From Prunella strophiata (taxonomy: Eukaryota; Chordata; Aves; Passeriformes; Prunellidae): DNA of 64,000 bases. Within the stretch, counting starts at the first letter, position 1. Each line of letters starts with the position of its first letter. The notes under the pieces were generated by a model. The model was not told where the DNA came from and did not search any database. It worked only from the letters and a program-made list of their open reading frames with translations. The stretch covers positions 39,728,990 to 39,792,989 of the forward strand of contig JAZBQD010000014.1 of assembly GCA_036583965.1 (NCBI GenBank). Direction: 5' to 3'. Shown piece by piece: positions 21,201 to 36,200 of this stretch. The position numbers were made by a program, and so were the translations under genes.

Positions 21201-24200
21201 AGCCTAAAATGTTTTGGTACTCATACACTATTTTATATAAATACTGACCTGGAAGATATGCTTCAACTTCAAAATAGCTCTTTTTTGCACAAATCTCAAA
21301 TATTTTTGGGAAGTTTCCCCTACGATGCAAGACAACTCTTATTTAGGTTAATTTTTTTTTTTTTAAGTTTGGAGATTTAAATTGCTCTTCTGGCCTTTAA
21401 CACACACAAAGGTGAGGGCAGTACTTTGACCTGTTTACATATAAAAATTTTGTCCTCTCTACCTAACTTGGAAGTGTTAATTAAAACTCAGCAGCACTGA
21501 AATAGTTAGCTTATCTTGCAACATATGACGAGATATTTTTCACACATTTAACATTTCTGTGCTGCATTATGCTTGTTTGTTTGATCCCTTTAAAATTTCC
21601 TGGCCCATCACAACTACCAAGTGCCTCTTTCAAGAAAGCTCTCCCTACTTTTTCCTGTCCCAGCAGTATTACCACCATTTTAGGGACAGGGGAAAGCAAT
21701 TCTGAGCTTCACTTACCAGATGAGTCACTTTAAACTTTCTGAAGGCCCTATCCATTTTGATAGAATTTAAAAAGAAAGAATCACTTAAAGTATCAAGCAA
21801 TTAGATGTCTGACTTCCAATTCACATTGTGAAAAATAACTAATTCGTATCTGGCCAGTAAAGGTGAGGAAAACCTGGTAACTACATATATACTAAGTTAC
21901 ATGATGCCTTCTACCACAGATAACATCAGGCAACAGTAATAAAAGTTTACAGGATTTACTGATGTGTCCTTCCAAAAATAAACAGAATGAATAGTAGCAG
22001 CTGAGAGTGGTCTTGCCCGGCAGTCTGAACACTGCTATACATTGATATACATTGTAGGATCTCCAATTCACCAGAGAAATACAATGATACATGAAGACTG
22101 GATACACTGTTCTTGTCCTAACAGGCACACTGATCACATTAAGCTGAAAAGATCAATAGGAAGAATATGCCTATTATAGCTGGATTTCACAACCCCAAAT
22201 TCTTGTACAACAGGTAATTTAAACCAGGCAAGCTGAACACAGTATTTCCATTAATCCATTCTACTGTAAGATAGGTAATAGTACTTGCCAGGAACTGGGC
22301 TAATAATTTACTTCGATAAAATGTAGGTGAGAATAACCATAGTACACTGTCCTTTGAGAAACTTGATTCCTTACCTTGATTAGCTATGACTTCACTCATT
22401 CCACTGCCAGTTACTGTCTGCAGAAAAGCAAAATAACTCCTCCGTAACATTTGTTTTTCTAAAGCAGCAGACTGGTCATTTTCTTCTGCTGGAAGGAGCA
22501 ACACCTCAAAAATAGCATGAAGTAGTGGCATAAACATCTGTTGCAGAAAAGGTGAAACCTGTGTCTGTGAAGATCAGAAGAGGGTGTCAGCTCAAAAAGA
22601 GAAATTGAACATTAACAAATTAAAACTTAAAGGCTTGTTAGAATTCTCAGCTTGGATCCACTTTTAATGTTAGTAACTTCATATAATTACTTACAACACA
22701 GCAAGTTGCATCAGGATCACTGTGAACATTACTGCACCTTGACTTACACACCACCTATTTTAAGCCTTTTGCACAAAAATAAGTCCTGTCTAGCCTCATT
22801 TTGCATAGGGAAAGGTTTTTCAGGATTTTTCGTCCTTCTGTTCATACAGACAATTTCAAATTTCCTGAAATACCATCTCTAAGGTGTTAAAACTGGCAAC
22901 AGGCCAGCTTTTATAGAATTTTTCTTTAAGGATTACTAAAGTTTTCCTACTGACATTACAGAATAAACTTGTCACAACACTTTCAGTGAGAAATATATGT
23001 AAGGGCAGTAAATTAATTATGAATTGAAAAACTGAAGTCATGTGCTATTCAGTCACGTCAGAATCCCACAAAGAATTCCGCAACTCATATGTTAATTTCT
23101 TAATGCTTAAGCAAGAATTTATCTTTTGTCTTCTCTTTACTATGCCTTTAAAGAATTCAAGGTGACACTGTAGATGCTAGGATCTTTATTTTACCATGTT
23201 ATAATAAGAATAGTAGTGTATCATACAAAATTAAAACATTACACCTGAACATGGTATTTGTCCCATCTTGCTCCTGTGACTTTTTTCTTTTACCTTCCTC
23301 ATCTATCAGAGATTATTTAAAATAATCTACTGTTATCCCCAGTATAAATCTATATTCCTCCTTACACACATATTTGATATTTCTGTATCTCTACCTTCTG
23401 GAAATCTCATTATAAAATATGAGAATTCACTTCAAAGCTTGTGTATTTGTAAGCTAATTTGTAACATTAGCTTAAACCTTCAGTGGAGAGTATGAAGTTA
23501 ACTGTGTCAATAAAAAAAATTGTGCTGCAAGTAGTATTTTAAAATATCAAATCAAAAAAAATTTAACACAATATAAACATTTAAGACTAATCAAAGAAAA
23601 AAATCAGTCATTTAATCACTGTGAGTCTAGCAACCTATGACTGTGATCAAAAAGCAATGTTTCCCAACAGTCAACTTCAAAATACACTTACTATTTTTAG
23701 GGAGGAGTTCTGACACAGTAACTGTTTTTCTGGAACTAGAAAAGATCTCTCAGCAACACTTGACCCTGAAAAGCTTATGCACTATCATACCTTAAACTTA
23801 GCTGTTATTTGGTTTATAAGAGGAATGAATTCTTGAAGATCTTTTGCTTCACAATCTTTAAGCATGTGTTCAGAGGCAGAAGGAATGAATGGAAGAACTT
23901 CTTCCTCTAGGCAAATAATCATGCGGTGAAGGAAAGTGCGGACACCACTTCTCAGAACTTCCTTTTGTAATGGACAACTGAGGGCTGGCAGAAACGTTTG
24001 TAAGCAGTCCAGATAAACCTCTGAGCATCCACACTGTTTTACAGTTTGCTTATTGCTGAAAGCCTTGCTGGTTCGGCTGTAAAAGCACACATCAAGTTTT
24101 ACATAAGCTCACATTCCAGTACAATGAAGAAGCAGTAACACTGAGAACAACCAGGCACTAAACCACAATACTCCATTTCATGAACTGGGAGCCAGATAGT

Positions 24201-27200
24201 GGAAGTAATGAACAGAATATTTTCGTATGAAGTAGCATCACTTTGGCAGTTTCTGAGAATTAAATTCTAACAATTTACCAAGAACATATGATTAGCTCCA
24301 CAGAATTCTTTAAGCAAAGAAATAGATGCTGATTCATTATGAACTTGCTCAATATTCTCTGTATCTATATCCAAAGCAGACTCTTCTAAGGGAACTTATT
24401 TTCTCAGCTATCACAAGAAATTCCACAACCACTGATGATTTTCTAGGTCAATAAAGTAGAAAAATCCTCCCAATAAATCCTTTGTATTTCCCTTTTACTC
24501 AAACCAGAAATATACAGTGTTACTGTGCTGTACCTACCTAGCAAACCCAACAGCATGATTGAGGCAGTCAGCCAGTGCCATCTGTCTGTCCTCGTCTTGT
24601 GCCATCATCAGTTTTTCTAACAATACTTTGAACTTCTCCATCAGCGGAGTCAACAAATTCCTCATCAGAACCTGTTTTCTTTCTGCAGAGTATTCACTGT
24701 TAACTATTAACACTCCAGCTGTTTCATAAATGAAAAGTTGATCATCACTGCTTAACAGTGCCTGGTAGCCATTTTCCTAAAATGGAAGATAACAGGCATA
24801 ATTCACTAAGCGTCCTCTATCAAGGCTGTCTTCTCAAAGTTTATTGCCTTCCATATATACACCCATCTCTACCCTATACTCCCAGAAACCCACAGAAGCA
24901 AGATTATTACAATTAGGTACAAAAGTAAGATGTGCAAGTGATCTCACACCAAAAAAGCAGGACAATTATTTGTGCTTAAATGTCTGCATGCTAAGCTTAC
25001 AATTCAGCAAGTACCCAGGCACACTGATAAGTGCAAGCCTCACTTATTACAAAAACCTAATGCAAATACTCACAGGAGGAGAAAGTTCCATCAGGTCTTG
25101 TATTCTGTTCAGAACATCTTCAATAAAGGGATTCATTTGCTTACTGAAGTAAAACACAAGTACATAACACTACTTAGAAGCACATTCATTTTTACAGATG
25201 TGAAGACACTTGACGTAAGCTGTGAAGTTAGATGCTAAACTGCCTTCTCCATATAGGAATCCCTTTTAAATATCAAAGCACTGCTGCAGAAAAATCTGGC
25301 TTATGGGTATGATGCTAGTGGTAGGCCAAATAAATACATGGCATAGTGGGAAATAACTGTTTCTTTCTTTCTTTCCCTCATTTTTTAAAAATATTTTGGT
25401 CAGTTGAAAAAATAAAAGCATGCTGAAATCTGAGCCATCTCTGAGCTTCTTCTGCCTCTAAATGAAATACATGCCTGTGGAAATAAGACCAACAGGACAG
25501 AACAGTTCAAAGGACTCATACACTGAGTAAACTTCATCAGTATAAATTCCAAAACAATTCAAAATTTAGTTAGGGACGGGGAAGAGTTACTCTTGAAAGC
25601 CTCTAGATCCACTCACACTCAGCTCTATTCACTGAGAAAAAGTAGAAAAGGCATTTATGCTGTTGATCAGCTTTAACGTCTGATCAAAATAAACTAGGCA
25701 TATGTATTCCACTTCTTTGTTCTGTGACAAGTATTTCCACTGCCACCTTAGTATTACACAGTAGAACAATGCTGCTAGAGTACTGTTTTGGTATTTTACT
25801 TCACTGCAGTCCATCTGAAGCCCAGCTTGTTCCAATGACAACTGGGACATACAGAAGTGTTGTATGTAGTAAATTCAGTGCCATTTGGATACATTTATTT
25901 ACTCACTTAAGAGACTTGACAAATCTGGAAAAGAGGTAAGCTGTTCGACTCCGTACTTTGGGACTTGTATGACGAAGACCACGGTGATCTAAAAATGCCA
26001 TCTGCAATCAATAAAGCATGTCAGTCTTAAAAGTGTCTAAAAGCAGGGGGGAAAATCTAATCATCCAACAAGAAACACAGCTTCCTTAGGGACCTTCAGA
26101 GAATAGGAAAATTTCTTAAGTCTAAAGAACTTAACTAGTCTCACCTAGTTAAAAATGTAAATGAGATGAAACTTACTAGTACAGCTGGAATGTGCTGAGG
26201 TTCAACCGCAAAGAATTTTTCATATCTAACCACTGTTTCAAAAAATTCCAGGGTCACTGATGTGTGTTGATAGGCACTAACACCAGAAGTCACCAGCTAC
26301 AAATAAAAGCATTGACAAGTTAGTATTTTAGCTGTTTATAAAACCTAACTGCAACAAAAGTGACATGCTGATCATTAGGAGGAGCCATTTGAACTGAAAC
26401 ATTCTAGGCTTTAGTGGCACTTTTAAACAGCTCTCAAGACATGCTTACCGTTCTCATCATGTCTTGTAAAGCTGTAGCTTTAGTAACATCACCAGAGAAA
26501 TGAGCACCATGAGATACAGGAAGAGCCTCAGCCAACATATACAGCAGCCTTATTGCCACTTCTACTTCCATAAATCGTGTAGTCTGCCAGTTCCTAGAGA
26601 AAGAATATGAAGATCATGTTAGTCTTTAGTACCTTATGAAATAATCACAATTATACCATGCTAATATTTTCTTCTGTGCCTTCTTCAGATGCACAGCATA
26701 AAAACAACAGATTTAAACTAAGGAAAACACTGGAAGGCCCAGGCAGTTATTCAGGATGCTTCCAAGAGACTTTATGCTCTACAATACCACCTCTTCATCA
26801 GATCACTATCAAATTTCTTTTTCCAGTTTCAGCTTGAAAGCTACAGATTTCTATTGTGCTAATTTAGATACAAACCCACCTACTATGACACGAGGACAAG
26901 CCATTCAGCTTCACATAAGAAGAAATTCAGTTAAGGTACAAGATAGCCACAAAGAATACTGGATTTTATTTGTATACACAAAACTCCTCCTAGCCAGGGA
27001 ACTAGTAATGTTTCTTTACTTGTCTGCAGTTTCCAGGACTAGATGCACTATATGGGGTTTTTTTACAAAAATACTTCATTTAGATATTTCTCTCCCATCC
27101 AACCTTATTTTTCTGATAAAAGTAATACATAATATTTACACCTCAAGGACACTCTTATGAGATGTGGCAAAATGAAGACCTCTCCAAACAGCTGGTGCTG

Positions 27201-30200
27201 TGTAGGTAAGTGGCAAAGATCAAGAAATATCTCTAGGAAAGAAAAGCTGCCATTTAAGGTTACAGAAAGAAAGCTTTCTAAGGAGCTTAGTAACAGATTA
27301 TACGAAGCCGTATTTATCATTAAGTTGTAACGAGCTCATTCTGTCAACTGACTTCACCTTGCTGCATCACACACTTCACTACAGACTGATGGTTTACAAA
27401 AGGAAAATAAAAATCAAACCACCAAAAAGGCTTCACACAAAACAACTTATTAACCCCAACTTACTGAAGTGTAGTGTTAAAAACTCTGCGGACAGATGCC
27501 AACAGTAATTCTGGTGAAACCTGAGCAAGTCTGTCCAGCAACAGTTTCAACTGTTTTCTGTACTCCACAAACATGGCTTCATCTTCACCCTACCAAAAAA
27601 AATTCACATCAGTAAAGTCCTTATTTTCATGTTTAAATTAATCCACAACCATTTTAGACAATTACACCTAAAGCAAAAACATGTACATACAAAACCAGTA
27701 TAGCACACTAAGAGAATTGAACAATGCTCATCCAGTGCTCTTGCAACATAACAGCAGGCTCCTTTTATGGCTGGATATAGTATGTTGAGATCCACTGCAT
27801 TCAGTCCAGAAACATACTAAAAAGGCTTTCCAAAATGAAAACCAGCCAAAAGTACAAGAAAGAAAATGCTCTTGGCAAAGCCTTATTGACCCAATTCTTA
27901 AAAATTGACTCACTCCTCAAAGACATTCTTTCTTAGCATCTAGCTTAGTTTTAAAATTGGACTGACAAGATTTATGATGGACTGGATACAAGTTTAAGTT
28001 AACCCTTTTAAGACTATTGATCTCTCAACAGCCTGGGACAAAGTAAGTCTGCCTCACTTACTCAGTCATTACTGCTGGTTGACAAAGATGTTAAGCATGG
28101 AAGGAAAATGAAATCAAAGACCTTACCCCACCCTTAACTCGTTTTTGCAGAGGTTTGACCACCTCCAGTAGCTCAAGCAGCATGTCTTTTGAGAGTTTCA
28201 TCACACAGTATTTCTCATGTATTTTTGCAAGACAAAAGTGACATGCAGAAACATGCAAATTTGTACTGAACAAGCCACCTCAACAGCTATGATTATTTAT
28301 CAGCACAGCTGTATTTGCCTTGAAATAGCCCTGTACAAACACAACCACAAATATTGTAAACTCAGTCGGCTTGGATATACCTTTACTATGTTGTTTTGTC
28401 CTATGCAGACATGCCCAGAAGCTTTCCATATAGGAAAACAACTCAGCCTATGGACCCTTGCTTCCTACCTTTGAATCTTTAGTCTATGAAAAATGCATAT
28501 TTTAAGTGTGAGCAAGTTTTACTACATGTAATTAAGTTGCATGTGTCTGTTTATTCCTACAACACAATACCTCATTTTCAAAATTATATTCTTCATCATA
28601 TGTCAACTTCTTCATAACAGCCAACATGATTGCCTAAGATAAAAATAGAACAGTAAGCATAGAAGCAGACAAATTATAAGAAGCAACCATTAAAAATACT
28701 ACAGTAAAGAAAACATTGAAGCTAGTGTTGTGTTTACAAATATTTTTAATCCCTTTTAAACTATTATTTTCAGAGGTTAACCAGAAGTTAACAGTCCAAA
28801 TCAAAACAGATGGATTATATCCAAACAATACACACATGCTATTCCAGACAGACAGCACAGACATTTTGGAGCACTCAGTCTCTGATAGTACTATCTAGCT
28901 TTACTTCCTGCTTGTAATTTTTGCTGTTCAGTTCACATGGAAAACAATCAAGATGACTGAACTAGGCAGAGGAAACTAAACAGGTTGTCCAAGATACTAT
29001 TTTAAAGGGATAAGTCAGCTTAGCTATAACATCAATCTTCTCTAATAGTTCACAGTAATTGGTGTGTGTTAACATCCATCTCCATTCAATAATTGTTTTG
29101 CCATCTTTAATACTGCTGTTTCAACATTGCTTCAAGAAACAGTGCACTATACTGTAGTACCTATAAATACTATCCATTGCATGTGGTAAATACTTCTGAT
29201 TTGAGTCTTTTAGTCTAATCATTATCATCAACATCAATAAAATAAATAATTTATCGATTTGGTTTGCCATCCTTACTCCTGCAGAACAAAGTTGCAAAAA
29301 GCTTCAATTACACCTACATAAACCATTGACTAAGTCTGGGAGAAAAACTGGATCCAGCTGCACCTAGACTCCTCTCTGAGAGTTTAGAAAGCAAGGGGGC
29401 CCTTTTCTGCACCTTGTCACTCAATGTGAAGGTCTCTCTACACTTTGTCCATAACTTGCAGCAGTATACTGTCAGACCAATTAGAGCAATGAAGTGGAAT
29501 ATAACCTTAGTAGGGACTGTTGGTACATTCTAAAGTAGCTCTAAAGGCTTGACCTTAGCTCTACTTAAGTCTGAATGAAACAAAATGAAGCAAAAAACCT
29601 TTTGACAAATAAACCTTGATTACTAAAAAAACTAAACCTTACTAAACCTTTTTCATTTTAACTGCAAAACCTGAAATTCATCAACACCAAAATGGACCAA
29701 TGAAGTAACCTAGGTTACTGAGGTGAATTTTTTGGTCATCTTGCAGAAATAGGTACTTTGGCACCAAGTGTCACCATGACCTGTGAGAAGTGTCTGCTTC
29801 TCTGTAAAAAGTGACATTTAAGAATTAAAATATTTGCAAAACATTAATGCAATACACTTGTAGCCAAAAATGTTGAGCCTCCTATCAATACAGAAGACCT
29901 GTCATTCTAAGAACTAAAAATGTGATCCTGCTTATGAGAAAAAACTTTGGAACTTCAGAGGCACAAGAAATTAGCCCCCTTTTTTTCCTGTTCAAATAAT
30001 GAACAAGTTGAAAGTGTAAACTTTAAAATGCAAAACTTTAAAGGAATGCTGCTAAGCACAAAATGTAAAGCTTAAGGCAAACAATAAGATTTAGACTATT
30101 TCCCATCACTTTCTTATTATGAGGTGGATGAAAGAAGAACATTTGTTACAATTGTTTCTCTGTTTAACACAAATCCTCAAGAAGTACTCAGTAAAATTAA

Positions 30201-33200
30201 GAAATATTTACAACATGAAAATCCCCAGTATAAAAGCAACTTAAACCAACATATTTCAGGGTAGTAACATATTCCAGCTTTTAGATCCTAAGTGTACTGC
30301 AGTAGTAACATCATTTGATCTAGCTGTAACAACAAAAGACAGTCACAAAAATAAAAAGATTCAGTGTTATTATCAAAGTTCTCTTTTTGTGTTACCTAAT
30401 CCAATTTAAACAGACATCAGACAAAAGGAGATCAAAATACTCCACACCACAGTTATCCAAATTTAACTTGTCATGTTAGAACAGGTACAGAATTCTGTTT
30501 TCTTTGTAAAGGAAAACGAATCAAACCTGTTGGCTGTATGAACTTACGAAATAACTGCACCAATCTAACCAGTTCAACATCCAAATCAGTACATCTACAC
30601 TGGTGCAGACTGGGCTGAAAAATCCATATAAGTTTACTACTTCCAAAACTGGACATGAACTTCATGTTTATATATATAGACTTAAGATTATCTACTTCAG
30701 CTTAATGTATATTTGATGTAATGCTTAATATATAACTGCTCATAATTACAACTGTTATCTCTCAATTGTTGCTTCTTTTTAAAGTTTAACTTAATATTTT
30801 TAAGAGTTATATTTATGACAATCCTTCCTAGACTTCTTCCAACCCTTTGGAATTAGGGCAGGTTTTAATAAAAATACTTTAATAAAAAAACTTCAAGGAA
30901 ACTCTTCCATGTTGATTTAAGAATATTCTTTGAGCAGTATAGCCTGCAGAGGAGCTTGCCAGCATATGCTTAAGGGTTGCTTGGGAAGACCAGCTCTAAA
31001 ATAGCTTTCATCTTCATACACAATTCAATATAGTCTTACTATTTAAAGAAATGACTGTAGTTACTTAGCAAAAGATGGAACACGCTGTCCTTACTTAAAA
31101 GTCTTCACTTTTAATTACTGTCACATACACATTGAGGCATAAAAATGAAATATTATTTGTTTCAGCCAAAATGAAATATTCTGATCTAATGTGTCCTTGA
31201 AGTACAGAATCTGTAGTAAAAAACACCTACCTCTACATTAGCTTTTTGTTGGTCTGAAAGCGCAGAAAGCTGGAAAATAAAATTCAAGTGTTATTTTTTT
31301 GTATTCTAACTCCATCATTACTGTCTAAGAGAAAGACTTGCTTTTTTAACAGCCATATGATCTGCCTTTCCCCTTAACCCAAGACTTAACTCCTTCAGAT
31401 CTCTAAACAACACTACAGAAATAGCATGACCACAGGCATTAAAGAAACGGAATGCTAATTAGTAAAAATTCCTATTTTGCAAGTCAGTTTGCACCAAGTA
31501 TGAGACATTCACACAAAAATCAAATGAAATCATGTCAGAATTGGTGTTAAAATGAAGCCAAGACATATTTACTTGTTTCAGGATGTGAAGATAGTCATAA
31601 CAAAAGCCAATGATGTTAGAAGAGATGTCATCATCTTCATGAATTAGAAGCTGCAACATCAGGGCCACTTTTGCTTCAATAGCTTGTAGAGTGTCTTGAG
31701 CACTCTTCATATCACCACTTTTTATCAGTTTAGTCCAACTAGCTATTAATGCTTGCCCCATCCCATTGACCAGCTTAGAAAATCTGGCCAGAAAATCCAC
31801 ATCATCTTCCTGCAAGAAAAGACACCTGATTAAAAACACTAACAGAGCTTATGTTAAAATAATACAAGACTACAGACTGTACTACCCATGTCTACTATGT
31901 AGAATTAAACCAACACTTGTCTCCTAGCTGGAAACTATCAATTTCCTTCAATTGGTTCTTTTTCCCCTGGGAATGGAGAGAGAAAAAAGTTAAAGCAATG
32001 TCAGATTTGTTTGTCCTCCATTACACAACAGTAGCTTGCTTCATCTCTTCAGATTTGTTTCTCTCTTTACAGCAATAAGCAGCAGCTTTAAAATAAAAGC
32101 AGCAGCACATGCCTACCATAAATTCTAGGCTGTATAAGAGGAAAATATCTTTATGGAAAAACTTGAAAGAATTATCAGCTGCAGCTCACTTCAGAAATAC
32201 TGATAACAAGTACCTTTCAGAACTGCTTGTTAGAGTGAGTTAATATTAAATATTTCTGGCTTGCTTTGCAGAAATACATTGATCAGAATCAAGAAATACC
32301 CCTAAAGCAGCCACCTCAAAGAGATGTTTTGGCCTCTGCCATAACTGTACAAAAGTGAAAGAAGAACAAGTCTGCCTAAGAAAGACTGAGGTTAAGATTT
32401 TTGTTAGAGGGAATACAAATTTGACAAAGGTTTCAAAAGTAAGAAGTAAAAGCCTTGCAATCTAAGAACTACAGCTTCATAAGGACTGGTTGCTCTTTCT
32501 CCACAGCAGGTAGTGAACAGCTGTTCCTTAAACAAGGCAACTGCCAGAGAATGTGTGTTTAGTTAATAGGTATACTTTTCCAGCTTACAGATAAGCATTT
32601 CAAGTTTGATGGTGCACACGTGCAAAACAGCATACGTGTCCTTAAGAAAGCTCTTTCCCCTACTTAATTATGGATGGAATTTTGTAGGGTGAGACATTAG
32701 ATCAGCTATATTGCCTACAATACCTATTACAGAATCATTCAGGAGGGAAGATTCAAGACAAGGAAACACAGAAGCAGTATTAACAGTAAGCACAACATAC
32801 TTTAGGAGAGGAACAGGGGAGTTACATAATACCTTGCTTTTAGAATGAAACCCTGTGTGCTCAAATTAATAACAAACTTTAATAACAACCTCTTAAATTT
32901 AAGTATGAGAAAACTGTAAGAAGTGCTCAGTTTTGATGCAGAAGCACAAGTACCTCCCTCTAACTTATGGACTGTTTTATAATTTTCTGTGCAACAACTT
33001 ATTTAAGAACTGAGAGAAACCTATGACTCATTCCTATTGTTAAAAATCAATACACAAACCTGATCAATACTGAAGAGGCCAGCAGACTGCAATACTTGAC
33101 ATAAAGACTCAACCAGTTTTGTTTTATCAATTGGGTCCATTCCCTTATTTACAATTTCAAACAAACAATCACAGGCTTCTTCCCGGAGAACTTCCACAGA

Positions 33201-36200
33201 CATGTGACCTAGCAGCATATTTATAAACCTTCAGAGAAAAAATAGTTCAGCTTTAAATATACAAAGTAACATTGCATAGAAGCTTTATATTACTTGTGTG
33301 CATATTAACAATGATCTCTTTTTACAATTCTTCTTTTTCTATTGTACTGACAAAACTCAACATTTTATGCATTTTAAAGAGAACACAGCAAACAGGGAGT
33401 AGTATTTAGTTTGGCCATTATATCAGCTTGGCTTGCAAATACAACCACTCTCCTAATATTCCCAAAACTCCAAAGATAGAATTAAAAGTAATATTTGAAG
33501 GACTTTTATATATTTCATTTAATACAGTCAGCACACTGCCAGGGTGATTTTTGCAAACCCTTTCCATCAAAACCTTCTTACCTTTCATTAGCTATCAGGC
33601 TCAAATCTATCCAGGATACATAAGCTCCAACTACTTCAAGGCACTGGCATGTCAGCTCTGAGTTATTATATTGATAATTTTGTAAGATTTGGTACCACGA
33701 CTCCACCAAACTTGGAATGCACTGTTCCCTCATAGTATCTTTTAATAAGGTGTTCCTACGAGCCTCCTATCAATACAGAAAAAGGATAAAAATCAGTCTT
33801 GTCACAGATTAGCATCTTGTCAAATTAGTAGCATTTTTGTATCCAGATGCCAGACATCATGTGTCATAGCAAGATAACTCAAATCAGGAACCCAAAGAGA
33901 ACATTTTTTCCTTTCCAACAAATAAGACCAAAATATCCTAAGTTTTCCCTTTTACTATCCACAATGCCCAAACACTGAAAGAAAAGGCAGAAAAAGAAGA
34001 GCAGTTCTCTAAATTATTAAACGGACTTTAAGGGGTTAGGACGCCTTAAAACATACACTAGAAAACACTAACATTTTAAAATGAGTCAGTATAGCATTAC
34101 GCTGGCAAACTCAGTTGATTATTTTTGTTTGCAAGCTTTCAAGCAAAAAAAAAAAAAAATTAGCTGAAAAGTATGAAATCATAAAAAGCTTGAAACAACA
34201 AAATTAAACACAATATTTTGAATTAAAACCACCTAATGTGTCTAAGGCAGAGCTGCCACAGGAAAAATGCATAGCTAAAAACCTTCTAGTCTAATTAAAA
34301 TAAGAAAATTCTTAAAATTTTAAAACAAGTGATAATGCAAAATAATAACTTGCCTCTGATGTATGAACAACATCCCGGTCCACCAGCTCAGCATCGACAG
34401 CCATCAGGATTCTGAGGTACATATCCACACCTCGTGGATTAAGGTCAACTACTGACAGAATGTCAAAAAAAAACTTGGGCCATTTTGTGAGATATTCAGT
34501 AACAAAAAGCAATGCAAAGACTTGTGCTGCTTTGTTGCGAATAAAAGTCTTCTCAGGTTGGGGATTCAGCATCTGGTAGAAACAAGACATTTCATCTGTA
34601 TATTCTCAATAAATTAGAGAAGAATCTTATGGGTTTGTTGATCTCTCTGTAATGTTAATGTACTACCTCTCTTCCTGGCTGAGACCAACAAATAAACCCT
34701 TACATTTCCAAGGAATTTGAAGAAAAAATGGCTAAAGTGTCCTGCAATAGGGAAAATGTTTTCTATGGGTGATGCAGTCCTAAGCCTTTCATTCAGTACC
34801 AAGTGTCTTCCATAAATGCCTCCCATGCAAAACCACCACAACTACTCAAAGACTAAAAGGTCATTTGTCAGTTTGGTGAAAGTTACAGTCCTCCTGTAGC
34901 TAGCTTGTGCCTGTGTTAGATGTTAGTGCTACGAATAGTAAGGGAAGTTCCTAAATCTAAGAGGAAAAAAAAAATCCAGCCACTACTAATCTCCTGTCCT
35001 TTTCCTTTTAGAAACTCCTAAACAGAACAGTTTGCTGCAAAGAGAAAAGCAATTTAATCCACTTCATTATGACCTGCTCTTTCAAAAGTTGTATTATATC
35101 CCATTTCCTACTGTTAAGTCTTCTACACGGCAACTATGTTTCTCTTCAGTGCAGAAGTGGAATGACAGCTATATAATGGCCAGGTATGGGCAAACCAGTG
35201 GATACTTCTGCTGACTGCAAACTCCTGGGTGGGGCTGATACTACAAGTTTGGCTACAGTAACTAATCCACAAGAAAGAATAGTTCATACTCTGCCATAGA
35301 ACTAACATGGTTTATCACAGAGGAGTGATAAATATCTGCCAGCATTCTAAGTAGACAGGAGTTCACCCAGTAGGGTCTTAGAAAAATAATTACCAAGCCA
35401 GCTCCTCCTCCAGACACTCAGGAACATCAGGAATCTGTACTATGCCTCTCTAAAGGGGAACTTTTAATACACCTTATTTCACACATAATTGATTAAACCG
35501 CAGTCATTATCTGATGCAAGAATTATATATTTAATACTAAGTTCAGGCATGGACTTCTTTACAACACTTGGTTTAAAAAATTTCTCACAAACCTTTAACA
35601 AACAGATACCAAATATCTTCAGGAAGCCATCTTTAAACTCAACAGATTAAACATTTAGTCCACACTCAATGCCCTATGGTAGCCTAAAAGCCTAACACGT
35701 AAGACTGCCGTGAAGAACATACACACCTGTGCTTGCAGCCATGTTATGAGTGTTTCCCTAATTAGCTGCTGCTGGACTTCAGTAAGTTCAGAGTATCTGG
35801 AATAAAAAAATATTGAGGTCAAAATACGACTGTGCTTCATGGTAAGCACCAACACTCAGCAAAGCAAAACCTCTTTTATATGGTATGCAATGCTCCACAT
35901 ACATTAACACAAATTAAAAGTTTCTAGGACAGCAATTTACAAAGCTACTTGCATGTTAAAATTCTGACTCAAATGCAAAGATAATAAAAAACATTTTACC
36001 CATAGTAATGGATCACATTTTGAGGCATTACTGCCTCCTATACTAGAGTAGAAGCTTGAAATTTTGCAGGAAGGCTGCTCTATCAGGGACAGGACTTATG
36101 ACCCTGATAAAAATAAACATTTCACCAGAGGCCAAGGGGAGAAGGAAGAGACATCTGTATTATATATCATGCCTGAACTTCTTCACTACACATTGAAGAC

